Shown here: positions 33,475-44,785 of the stretch, in pieces
Layout: the number at the start of each line of letters is the position of its first letter
Position numbering within the stretch: position 1 is the stretch's first letter
Assembly: GCF_009727055.1 (NCBI RefSeq)
Contig: NC_052351.1
Coordinates: 55,815,422 to 55,879,421, forward strand
Direction: 5' to 3'
Length of the DNA stretch: 64,000 nt
Source of the DNA: Benincasa hispida
Lineage: Eukaryota > Streptophyta > Magnoliopsida > Cucurbitales > Cucurbitaceae
The notes under the pieces: generated by a model
What the model was told of the DNA's origin: nothing
The model's database searches: none
What the model saw: the letters and a program-made list of their open reading frames with translations, nothing else
Position numbers and translations under genes: made by a program

Positions 33475-34380
33475 TGATCTCGCATATGAGGCGAAGCAAG
33501 GAGGACCGAAATTGATCTCACACATGATGTAAAGCCAGAAAGACCAAACTTGATCTTGCATATGAGGCAAACCTGACAGACCAGACGTGATCTCACATAT
33601 GAGGTAAAACCAAGCAGACCAAACATAATCTCGTAGAAGAAGCAGAGCTAGGCAGACTAGACTCAATCTTCGTATATGAGGTAGAGCTAGACGAAATCAA
33701 ACTTAATCCCGCATATGAGGTAGAGTTAGGAGAATTGAACTTGATCTAGTATATGAGGCGGAGCTAGAAAGACTGGACATGATCTGCATATTGAGGCGGA
33801 GCTATGAGGATCAGACTTGATCTCGCATATGAGGCAAAGCCAGGAGGACCAAAGTTGATCTTGCATATGAGATGGAGCCAAATGGGCTAGACTTAATCTC
33901 GCATATGAGGTAGAGCCAGACAGACCAGAGTTAATCTTGCATAAGAGGCATAGTCGGATCGGAGTTGATCTCACATATGAGGTAGACCACGTAGACCAGA
34001 CTTGGTCTGAATGTGAGGCGAGCCAGACCTGCCGAACTCGGTCTCATATATGAGGCAGAGCCAAAGGGACTAGACTTGATGTTGCATAAGAGGCAAAGCC
34101 AAGAGGATGAAGTTGATCTTGCATAAGAGGAGGAGCCAGGGGGATCAGAGTTGATCTCACATATGAGGCAGAGCTAGGCAGGCCATACTTGATCTTGCAT
34201 ATAAGGCAGAGCAAGACGGATCAAAGTTGATCTCGTATATGAGGTGGAGCCAGGTGGACCAGACTTGATCTCGTATATGAGGTTGAGCCAGATAGCCCAA
34301 ACTTGATATTGTGTATGAGGTGAAGCCAAGAGAACCAGACTTGATTTTGTATATGAGGTAGAACCAGGTAAAATGGACTT
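33475..34380. repeat. 38-bp minisatellite, about 24 copies
   Basis: Head-to-tail copies of a unit opening GATCTCGCATATGAGG and continuing with a CGGAGCCAGGCAGACC-like half. Most copies are 38 bases; a few are 34-40. Divergence among copies is moderate, so the array is not young. Period 38 rotates the reading frame, giving the open minus-strand frames seen here by chance. There are no spacers. Confidence 0.92.
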
Positions 34381-34550
34381 TATGAAGCAAAGTCACATCA
34401 AGCTTGTCTTTCCACCAGTTGTATCGGACTTGATTTTCCACCTTCCGCATTGGACTTAACTTTTTGCCTTTCACATTAAGCTTGACTTCGCAACTTAAGC
34501 ATAAAGATGACATTACAAAGTCTCCAAACTTGATCATGAAGATAGAGCAT

Positions 34551-36403
34551 TATAACTTATAGAAATACAAGTTATTTATACTGCTTTATTTAGATATTGC
34601 AGCCAAAAGAGAGGAAAGTTGCGTCAATTGTATGAAAATTAGCTAAGAAATACAAGAATTATAAGTGTGTCGTCAATACACCCACTGACACTATTGCAAT
34701 GGTAGAAAAGAATATTTCAAGTCTGTTTTGCAGGAAATCAAGTCACCATATGCGCTCATAGCTCAAGAGAAAAAAGATTAACGCATCTACGTCGCATTGC
34801 GCCAATCATTTAGAAATGAATAGACGATCAACGCAATGACGGCGCATGCGAAAATCGATCAAGAGCTTTGCGATCAACGCAACTTCAACTGCGTGTGGTA
34901 ATAAAAAACAACACCACATGCAGGCACACGGTCGAAAGATGCAAATGAGCAACGCAATCGTGGAGGATTTTGACACGTGTACAACTATCCGTTGTACATT
35001 TTTGACGGATTGATTGCATAACAGAAGAATATTTATTCCACTATTTTTGGAATTTCCATAAAATAAAGTGGGGCTACACGACAGAGAGTCCGAGCATTCA
35101 TCTATAAATATCTTCAGAGAATTCACTGAAAGATATACTTGATACGAGGCTATTTTGATATTTGTATATTGAGAGAGAGGTTGATCTGAGTGCTGATCGG
35201 AGAAGATCCGGAAGAAAAGAGGCAAGGTCGAGAGGTGAGTCTCAGTGCGAATCATTCCAAATCTCCGTCGTGAAGCTCTGTACCTAGATCAACTCTACCG
35301 GTTGAGCAAACCTGAGAGGGAAGCTTATCCTTCCATTCACTCCATACTCCGGCAAGCGATTTCTCCATCCAAATCTATGTCAAGACGTTGGCACTCTTCT
35401 GTATTTGTTTCTATCTCTATCATCAATTGTATTCTCATCTTCTTAGTCTTAATCATTCACACCATGTATCAGACGCTTGATTCTATAATTAAATGTCATG
35501 ATCGTTTTCATCTCCATATTTCTGTCAAAGTCCATTCCTCCATTAATCGCTTTCTCCACGATGTTTTCTTAATCCCTTGGTATTAGAATGAATTAAACAA
35601 GTAAATTAATTTGTGCTAAATAAATAAATATGTTTAGCTAGAGTATGCTAGATGGCATCTTCACCTTTGAGAGCAGAAGTGAAGATGCCATTCTGATCTG
35701 TCGAGAGAAGGCTAGAAGAATGCGTTAACTAAAGCGAGAAGTACTTCCAGAGATGGAAGCAACCTTGCATTCATTACGTTCATCCTGTTTCACCACAGAG
35801 ATATGGGAACACGGTCGATCACCGAGAGGCGTATGCCAAAGGAAAGCGGAACTGTAGTTATATCTTTAACGCAGTTAATGAACTTGCTATGTTTGTACTA
35901 ATTATCTTTTCTATTTCTGTTTCGTACATAAAGCCTTGCCACCGCATAACACGATTCTTTGTATAATCTTCACAGTCAGTCTCAAATTCGGTATCATGTA
36001 TCATGTAACCTATATCTTGTATCATCATAGCTTAGGTTTACTTTTATTGCACTTTATTTTATTACCACATATTTTACTTTACCGTAATTTTTAATACCTA
36101 TATAAACACAACTTTTATTAAATTGAAAACCCACAGTCGCATATATCACGAACGTAACACAATTAACGCTAAAACAATCCCTGTGTTCGACCTCGGATCA
36201 CTTCGAGAAATTGCGGTGAATTATACTTGGTTTCAACGCAAGGAAACTTGTGACAATGCATAGCATACTACAAGCATTTCGTTAATAACGCATACATCTA
36301 GAAGTAGTATCCATATCATTGCATCATCGCATTTCATCCATGCGTTGTATGACTAAGAAAAAGAATAAATAATAAATAAGAAGATAAATTTTATGTGTCA
36401 ACA
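34551..36403 (+). repeat. 5' LTR of the non-autonomous Athila-like element
   Basis: Starts TATAACTTATAGAAATACAAG-like (TATAACTTATAG plus AAATACAAG) and ends GTCAACA just before the PBS. Nearly the same as the 3' LTR at 44786. The GTAGAAATAC-type start is shared with the Athila LTR at 56699. CTATAAATATCTTCAGAG near 35102 may be the promoter TATA box. Confidence 0.85.
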
Positions 36404-36409
36404 AGTTTA

Positions 36410-36427
36410 TGGCGTCGTTGCCAGGGA
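36410..36427 (+). promoter_or_regulatory. Primer binding site, tRNA-Asp type
   Basis: TGGCGTCGTTGCCAGGGA resembles the complement of a plant tRNA-Asp 3' end (TGGCGCCGTTGCCGGGGA), with two mismatches. It lies 6 bases inside the 5' LTR. Confidence 0.7.
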
Positions 36428-36519
36428 TTGGTTAGCAGTTATTGTTAGAATTTTGTTGTATTTTGCAGAACAGATCTCTTTGTACTGACTGTTCAACACG
36501 GAGAGCAGTTTGATAGTTT

Positions 36520-38030
36520 ATGAGTACTGGTACCGAACCAGAATTTCGTAGCTGACCCAGCGATCGAGTGTACATTTCACGCTAGGGCACGCCAGAATCG
36601 AAAAAGGCGAAAGAAAGCAGTTGAATGCAGATAATAATGACAATGCGGCTCCCGCGGGAAATCAAGGGGCGGTAGGCCAGTGCAAGATCCAGTTTTCCTT
36701 GCTGTTGACTGCAACCTTCCCATGAGAAACTACGCGGCATCCAATCTGTATGATTTTTTGCCTGGGATTTCAAGGCCGATGGTCGAGGAGAACGTAAGAT
36801 TTGAAATCAAGTCGGTCATGCTCCAAATGATCCAGAACGCAGAGCAATTTAGGGGTCTACAAGGTGAAGACCCACAAGCCCACCTGACCAGCTTTTCGGA
36901 GATGTGCGATAACTTCTCAATACCTGGCATTACCCTTGAGGGTATTAGATTATATCTCTTCCCTTACACCTTGAGGGATGAAGCCAAGAGATGGGCTCAC
37001 TCACTGGAGCCAAACGAGATTACTTCATGGGATCAGCTGGTTGAGTAGTTCATGAAGAAGTTTCTTCCCACCGGCTGTCAATGCAAGGTGATGGAAGGAT
37101 TGCTGCTTTGAAACTGTTGAACAAATGGACAATGAAACCCTAAGCACCGCCTGGGTGCGATTTAGGACTGATGAAGAATTACTCGCATATCGGGATACCC
37201 AATTGCGTCCTGATGGAGACATTCTATAATGGCTTGAACAGATCAATGCAGGCTGTTGCTGACGCCTCTACGGCATGAGATTTTATGGATAAGACGTATA
37301 CCGAGGCCAAGGTCATCCTTGACTGCATCTCGCGGAACATGGATGACTGGATTGATGATGGTTATGGAGGCAGAGGCTCCGAAAGAAGAAAGTTGAATCT
37401 GCCATTGTCCCTGCGGAGACAACGACAACTTTGGCCGCACAGATGGTAGCAGTGACCTCTATACTTCAATCAATGGCAATCAATCAAGGAGCCATTCCCC
37501 AACAATCAGTGCAACCCGCTGCGCCGACTCAAGTGGCCGCAATCAGTTGCGTTAATTATGGAGGGGCTCATGTAATAGAAATGTGCCTATCGAATATCCA
37601 GCAAGTATGCGCCATCTAGAACAACCCCTTCAGCAACACATATAATCCTGGTTGGAGGAACCATCCTAACTTCGGTTAGGGAGGGAATCCAACAAGTATC
37701 CTAACCAAGGAGGGCCAAGTAACCATCAGGGTGGCAATTCAAGGAATGGGGGAAACCCTCCTTCTTTTCACCACAATTCTAATCATGGTCAACAAAGGCA
37801 ATCGCACAATCAGCAACCCTCATCTTCAAACACCTTTGGAAGCTCATTAGAGGCCCTGCTCAAATAGTACATGGATAAAAATGACGCAATGATGCAGGCG
37901 CAAACGTCTTCAATTTGAAACTTGGAGATTCAAGTGGGGCAACTGGCTTCTCAACTTAGAAATAGAGCACCTAGAACGTTGCCCAGCAACTCTGAAGCCC
38001 CCGGATCTCATGGAAAGGAGCAATGTCCCT
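36520..38030 (+). pseudogene. Athila-type gag, broken
   Basis: The clearest part (36680-37048) reads LPMRNYAASNLYDFLPGI, VRFEIKSVMLQMIQNAEQF, DPQAHLTSFSEMCDNFSIPG and LFPYTLRDEAKRWAHSLEP, the retrotransposon gag domain of Athila elements. A stop (TAG at 37046) and frameshifts follow. A zinc-knuckle-like CVNYGGAHVIEMC lies near 37550, with Tyr replacing the second Cys, then NNPFSNTYNPGWRNHPNF. Gag packages element RNA in the cytoplasmic particle. The pol frame that should follow is absent. Confidence 0.85.
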
Positions 38031-39020
38031 GAAGACATTGGGCAGGTAAGCTGGACCACCTGCAGAGGTGTAGATTGTGCTCATTCAAAGAAAGTCATTT
38101 TCTGGTCCATATCTTACATCTATGTTTAAATGCTTTCTTTAATTTCTGTTTTTATAGATTTCTGAACTTTGTCTTTTACTACTTCATTTAATTTGTTTCA
38201 TGACTTTATGCATTTATTCTTCAGTTAACTCTCTTGCATTTATTTTTGTGATTTCTTTAATTCCTTTAACTTTTCTGTATTTAATGCGTTATTCTTTAAC
38301 CTGGTGAATGATTGAGTAATGAGAAGAAATTTATTACTGTAAGTCATAACAACTTGCGTTGATGAAAAAAAAAAAAGAAATTTTATAATAAAATAAAACA
38401 CATCCAGTATGCATGGAGATAATGAACGCATCTTGAACTAACAAGATACACTTTGCGTTCACCCAACCCTAATGCATTGCGCTGAGGGGTGTGTTGTGCG
38501 CACGTGTGTCCTTTTCCCGTCCTTAGTGAAAATGCAATATGTTGAGGTAGTGTTGCGCTGATAGCAATACCGTGCACCCAATCCTCCAGAAATGCGTTTA
38601 GCTGAGGGGTGTGTTGCGGGGATGCCTCTGCAAAGATGCATTTGCGTTGGTGAATTCATTGCGTTAAATCTTTACCTTTCGTCCATTCGAATAAAACATT
38701 AAAGATAATTCTTTTTGCAAAATTGAGAAGTCCAATCGTTCCGTATTCCAAAGAAATGATGAGTCTTCATACGAAAGGACGTTTACTCTGAAACCTCATA
38801 AATGAGGGGAGTTCAAATGGCGGGCCTTTTGAGTGTCTCGAGGCCTGCCACCGCAACAATAGCATTGGGCCCACTAAGGCCCAACCTATAACAAGGACAC
38901 CCCCCGTTTGTGAGCACACTTTACCTCATTTGCAATCTGAAACCCTAGCGCCCCTGCATACCGAGCTTTCTTCTTCCCTGAAACCCTAACATTTTCCAGC
39001 TTTCTTTCACCTCAGCATTC

Positions 39021-41710
39021 ATGGCCGATCAAACTTCCCAACCTTTCGCTTCACCCTCAACACCTTCGATAGACCAACTCTCCATGCGAGAGGTAGCATT
39101 CCTTGCTGCTAGTCACTGTCTTGCTGCTCAACTTCACACTGTTCCTAAAATCGTCGGAAGACCCCAGTGAAACCCATTAGCCGTCAGACCACTCCCAACT
39201 CCAACAGCCTCCACTGAAAGTGAAAAGAAGAAACGAGATGACAATGAGGTATTCGAAAACATTCTGAGTAACCTAGAGAAAGGAGAAGGATTGCTCGAGG
39301 CTGGGGTTGTAAACCAACCACTGCTTACGGAGGAGGTGACGGTGGCGGTAGCAGAGGAAGTGGTGGAAGAGAAGACAAGGAGAAACACTCTAGCCATAAG
39401 GGATCCTGAGGAAACTACGCAAGTAGAATCCTATGAAGGACCCATCAGAGTCGCGTTGGAGGAAGTCGCGGTAGAAAAGCAATCAGAGGTGGAAGAGGAG
39501 AAAAAGAAGAAAAATAAAAGCAAGGGAAAGAAGGTTGAAGAAGGTGAGCCATACCATCATCGCAAAGAGAAAAAGAATAAAGAAAAAAAGGAGGATGAAG
39601 AAGATGAGGAGGCCAAGCTAAGGAAGAGGAAAGAAAAGGAAGAAAGGAAAGAGCGTAGGCGTGAGGTAAGGCGCCTGAAGAAGGAAAAATAAAGGAAGAA
39701 GAGGGCTACAAGCCTAGAGATGGATGGTGAATCCACCTCCGTGAGGGAGGACGGGGGGAACTAGTGCAACTTAGGGAGCCGGCGCAACCTGAAACAACGC
39801 AATTGGTTGCGACTGACAAAGGCGAAGAAGGAGAAGATACCCTCCCTGATGCGGCGTCCCAAGGAGAATGCACCGCAAGGGTCTACCATTGACCCTTCAC
39901 TTTTGATCAACACATTAGAAGAAGAGGAAAGGAGAAGAAAGGAAGAGGAAGAGAGGCAGGAGAAAATGGAGCGGGCGAAACTCATCATTGCAGAAGGTAA
40001 TTGAAAAAGAAGACTGCATGATGAGAAGGTACGCCGCATTAATGAGATCTCGAGACTCGAAGAAATAAGGCAGCTCGAAGAGAAACAACGCCTTTTGGTG
40101 GCCTCTAAGCAGTTTATAGAAGAGTTTGAAAAAGAAGAGAGAGAAGAGAAAGAAGAAGAAAAGAAAAAGAAGGTAGAAGAAGAAAGGAGAATGAGAGAAG
40201 ATAAGGAAAGGAGGCACGAAGCCAACAGGCAGCGCTTAAGTAAGAAGAAGGGCAAGGAACTTGCCGAACGAGAGAACAAGGAACATGAAAGAAAACAAAG
40301 GCAACAATCCCGTCTTGCGTTGGCCAAGGGAAAGGGAAAAGCAGTCGTAGAGAGCAGCAAGCCCGCGTTGGCAAAGGTGCATCCATCAAGGAAAAAAGAG
40401 AATGATGACTTATTGATGGAGATGGGCTTTTTCCCTGCGCCAATGCCACTACCAGGTCTGATCACGAGCGTGATCGTAGAACATGGATGCGACACATTTT
40501 GCCAATGCCCAGCCATTGTTATTCCAGAGGTAGTGTGTGACTTCTACTATGGACGGCTACATGGCACCAAGGATGTGGTGACTATAAAAGGGCAAACGGT
40601 GCCTTTTAGTGCAAGGGAAATCAATGAACTATACCAGATGAAGGATAACCTGGATGCACCGGGCAACAAAATCATTGATGATCCCACTGAAGAGCAGATG
40701 GAAGATGCACTGCGAGTATTAACGTAATCGGAAAAAAGTGGTCGGTTTCTTTAAAATGCATAAAGACCTTGGCGTCCAAGACTCTGCTTTTGGAGGCATG
40801 GCTTTGGGTTTATTTGGTCAAATGGCGGTTGATCCCAAATTCCCATGACAAGACAATTTCAAGGGATCGAGTTATGGCCGTATATTGCATTGCACGCGGC
40901 ATTCCAATTGATGTAGGTCGGTTGATCGCAAGTCAAATTTGAGGTTTTATAGGGCACATAAGAGGGCAGTACTTCTTCCCATGGATGGTTTCAAGTTTAT
41001 GCCTATCACTAGGTTTGGGCATTGATGAAGAGCCAATGGTGGAAGTTCACGACCTGATAAATGTCAAGATTTTGAGTTTGCTCCTCAAAGACTCCTTACA
41101 CTGCCCAGGGCTCCTTTTGAAAAGGCCCAACATTGATTTAAATGCGCCGCAAGAGCCCAAGCCTAAAAGACAGCGCAGAGATGATCAGGGAAAGGAGAAA
41201 ATCCAAGAAGAAACAATGCAAGAACCAGAACCTTTGGATCCTTTACCCTTAATAATTTTCCCTTCAAGCCCTCCCACACAACCTTCTTCTTCTTCCCTTC
41301 CTGAGCACTTTACCAATCTTCTCCTTCCCCCAAATTCTCTAACCGCATACCCAGTAGCCCCATCCTCACCTTCAGCATCCTCACCGCAAAATTCCCTTCC
41401 ATCGCCCTATGTTGATGACCTACACGATTTGTGTGAAGGCACCTCTACCCAACCCCAAAATGTTGCTGGCGAAACATTGCAGGCACAACCCACTGTCGCC
41501 TTCTTAGCTGCTGAGTTAGTAGAATGTGGTCCCTCTTCTCCCAACAACAACAACTCTTCGCTCAGCAACAAGCCTTCTTTAACCAGAGATTTGATGTGGT
41601 AATGGATCAAGTCGACGATATACAGCGCAGTGCTGCCACGTCAAGGGAGGTATTAATTAATATTCAACGCAACATTTATACGATCCATCACCACCAAAGA
41701 TAGCTTGCGG
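39021..41710 (+). pseudogene. Second ORF of the Athila-like element, copy A (plant-transposon domain)
   Basis: From ATG 39021 (MADQTSQPFASPSTPS) one phase stays mostly open to 40727, with stops at 39168, 39690, 39762 and 40002, and probable compensating shifts near 39770-39870. Order: Ser/Pro-rich start, long Lys/Glu-rich coiled-coil (39480-40330), then a folded region with FYYGRLHGTKDVVTIKGQTV, FSAREINELYQM and, in the next frame, DRVMAVYCIARGIPIDVGRL and SLCLSLGLGIDEEP. This matches my memory of the 'putative plant transposon protein' domain (PF20167). A Pro/Ser-rich tail (40985-41602) and a short helical end follow. Such proteins occupy the slot after gag-pol in some Athila relatives; their role is unknown. 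Confidence 0.7.
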
Positions 41711-41756
41711 AGCGCAACCATGAGTACTTTAATTTTCTAACAACATATCTTCATAG

Positions 41757-41757
41757 N
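41757..41757. other. Single-N assembly join
   Basis: One unknown base joins the 3' part of ORF2 copy A (ending ...ATATCTTCATAG) to the middle of copy B (GCGAAGCCAACAG). Sequence on both sides belongs to the same module at different positions. Confidence 0.9.
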
Positions 41758-43332
41758 GCGAAGCCAACAGATAGCGCTTAAGTAAGAAGAAGGGCAAGAA
41801 ACTTGTTGAACGAGAGAATGAGGAACAATGCAAGGAACGGGAAAGAAAACAAAGGCAATAATCTCGCCTTGTGGTTGCCAAAGGAAAGGGTAAAGCAGTC
41901 GTAGAAAGTAGCAAGCCTGCGTTGGCAAAGGTGCATCCATCAAGAAAGAAAGAGAACGATGACTTGTTGATGGAGATGGGCTTTTTCCTTGCGCCAACGC
42001 CACTACCAGACTTGATTACAAGTGTGATTGTAGAACATGCATGGGACACATTTTGCCAGTGCCCAGCCATTGTTATTCCAGAGGTAGTGCGCGACTTCTA
42101 CCATGGACGGCTACATGGCACCAAGGATGTGGTAACCACAAAAGGGCAAACGGTGTCTTTCAGCGCAAGGGACATCAATGAACTATACTAGATAAAGGAT
42201 AACCTGGATGCACCAGGCAACAAAATCATTGATGATCCCACTGAAGATCAAATGGAAGATGTGCTGGGAGTATTAATGCAACCAGGCACTAAGTGGTCGG
42301 TTTGTTTAAAAGGAATCAAGACCCTGGCATCCAAGACTCTGCATCAGGAGGCACGGCTTGGGTTTATTTGGTGAAAAGGTGGCTGATCCCAACTTCCCAT
42401 GACAAGATAATTTCAAGGGATCGAGTTATGGCCACATATTACATTGCGCGTGACATTCCAATCGATGTAGGCCGGTTGATCGCAAGACAAATCAGGGGTT
42501 TTGTGGGGCACATAAGAGGGTAGTACTTCTTCCCATAGACGGTTTCAAGTTTATGCCTATCACTAGGTGTGGGCATTGATGAAGAGCCAATGGCAGAAGT
42601 TCATGGCCTAATAAACGTCAAGATTTTGAGATTGCTCCTCAAAGATTCCCCACACTGCCCTGAGCTTCCTTTGAAAAGGCCCAACATTGATTTGAATGTG
42701 CCGCAAGATCCCAAGTTGAAAAGGCAGCCCATAGATGATAAGGGAAAGGAGAAAATCCAAGAAGAAACAACACAAGAACCAGAACCCTTAGATCCTTTAC
42801 CCTTAATAATTTTCCCTCTAAGCCCTCCCGCACAACCTTTTTCTTCTTCCTTTCTTGAGCACTTGACCAATCTTCCCACTCTTTCTAATTTTCCAACCGC
42901 ATATCCAGCAGCCTCATCCCCACCTTTAGCATCATCACCGCATCTTCCCCTCCCACCGCCGTATGTTGATGACCCACACGATTTGGGTGAAGGCACATCT
43001 GCCCAACCCCAAAACGTTGCTGGCGAAACATCGCAGACACAACCCACTATCGCCTACCTAGCTGCTGAGTGAACAGATATGCAGACTCTTTTTGCCCAAC
43101 AACAACAACTCTTCTCCCAACAGCAAGAACTCTTCTTCCAGCAACAAGCCTTCTTCAACCAGAAATTTGATGTGGTAATGGAGTAAGTCAATGATATACA
43201 ACGCAGTGCTGCCACGTCAAGGGAGGCGTTGATCAATACTTAGTGCAACATTTATACGATCCATCGCCACCAAAGGCAGCTTATGGAGCGCCACCATGAG
43301 TACTTTAATTTTCTAACAGCATATCTTCATGG
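41758..43332 (+). pseudogene. Second ORF, copy B (partial, diverged)
   Basis: Repeats the last 1.55 kb of copy A from the coiled-coil end onward, with roughly one change in 12-15 bases. Frames at 41871-42191, 42293-42523 and 42569-43072 give MGFFLAPTPLPDLITSVIVE, FYHGRLHGTKDVV, RDRVMATYYIARDIPIDVG and the Pro/Ser-rich tail. Stops at 42189 and 42521 break it. It may be a real tandem duplication or a piece of another element joined at the N. Confidence 0.75.
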
Positions 43333-44088
43333 TCCCATGGTGCCTCCGCATCTCAAGCAGCGACTGGTTTTCGAAGAGACTCCACCCGTACTGCATTAGA
43401 GCCCTCCTTCAGACCCTCCTACTCCTCAACAATAATTTTTACATTTATTTTTTTGTTATGCGGCCATTCTTTTATCTTTATTTCATTCATTGTTTAATTA
43501 AATTCTTTGATTCTTTGTACAGGCCAAAATTTTTGTATTGCATTATTTGTAATTATTTGTATACTTAGTTAATTTTAATACAACTAAGTAGCAATTCTCT
43601 CTATATACCTGTGCCTCTTCTTTATCATTCTTTGTCAACTATGCAATATTCTTAATCATTCTTTTTGCGTTATTCATTACGCTGCCATGATGTATAATAT
43701 GCATACATTTAGGAACATTTCCCATACTTTATAATTTCTAACTAACACTTAGTTAATTCGTAGCTTAGCAATGCTTTACCTTTTACCCTTCAAAATTCTG
43801 CTCAAACTTTCTTTTTGAAATTTTGTCTAAGTGTTTGTCTATTCTGTCCAAACAAAGCAATAAGAACCTTGCACATCTCTAAATTTGGAGGTGGGGAAGG
43901 TCTGAGCAGATGAGATCAAGAGTATGCATTCATTAAGAAAAATGCACTTATTTTTCATCTAAAAAAATATTAATAATAATAAATAAACAAATAAATAACT
44001 ATATATATATAATCAATGTCAGCGCAAGGAAAACCCCAAAAACATTCCCAACCTGATAAGAGTTAATTGTGAAAGGAGTCTGCTCGTA

Positions 44089-44460
44089 GTTGGATGTTCG
44101 CATGACACCCGTGGGAGCAAGCCAAAACGAAGGTGGGTTTCCAAGAACAAAGCAATATGAAAAGAGAGAAAAATTCAAAAGAAAAATAAAAGAAACAAGC
44201 GAAAACTCCTCTGAAATTCATGAGTTAAAGTTAAGATTGGCATACAACCAAAGTTGGATGTTCGCATGACACCCGTGGAAGCAAGCCAAAACGAAGGTGG
44301 GTTTCCAAGAACAACGCAATATGAAAAGAGAGAAAAATGCAAAAGACAAATAAAAGAAACAAGCGACAAATCCTCTGAAATTCATGAGTTAAAGTTGAGA
44401 TTGGCACACAACCAAAGTTGGATGTTCGCATGACACCCGTGGGAACAAATCAAAACGAAG
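44089..44460 (+). repeat. 164-bp tandem repeat, 2.3 copies
   Basis: Units start at 44089, 44253 and 44417, each with GTTGGATGTTCGCATGACAC. The third stops after about 40 bases. It lies between the ORF2 copies and the purine tract. Confidence 0.88.
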
Positions 44461-44770
44461 AGTGTAACCATGATCAATAGTCTCTAATAAATGACGCAAA
44501 GTTTGACCACCGCTTCCAGACGCATCAAGTTATTTTGACAAGAAGAGGTAAACATTCTTTTTAAAACTAGAAAAGCATTTTTTAGCAGAAATTTGTAGTA
44601 TAGAAGAATAAAGAAGGGCTTTGATATGAATTAGCAAGGATAGAAGGAAATTGCATTGTCAAATAATATGCCTAAGTAGATCATTCGGAGCAACCAATCG
44701 ATGCAAAATTTATGATAGGAATTGAGCATTATTGCCTTAATAGAAGATATGCTTGAGGACAAGCCTATAT

Positions 44771-44785
44771 CTAAATTTGGGGGTG
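44771..44785 (+). promoter_or_regulatory. Polypurine tract of the Athila-like element
   Basis: CTAAATTTGGGGGTG directly precedes the 3' LTR start TGATAACTTG. The G run next to the LTR edge is the expected plus-strand primer site. Confidence 0.7.

Noticed and set aside
33423..33974. Minus-strand open frames with repeated CLASPHMRDQV-like words as a repeat protein
   Set aside because: They come from the 38-base minisatellite in rotating phases; there are no start context, domain or conserved residues.
33475..34380. CRISPR-like array
   Set aside because: The 38-base units are contiguous without unique spacers, and the window is plant nuclear DNA.
39761..40516. A 251-codon minus-strand frame rich in Ser and Phe resembling a membrane protein
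   Set aside because: It is the complement of the Lys/Glu-rich coding strand of ORF2 (AAG and GAA codons read backwards).
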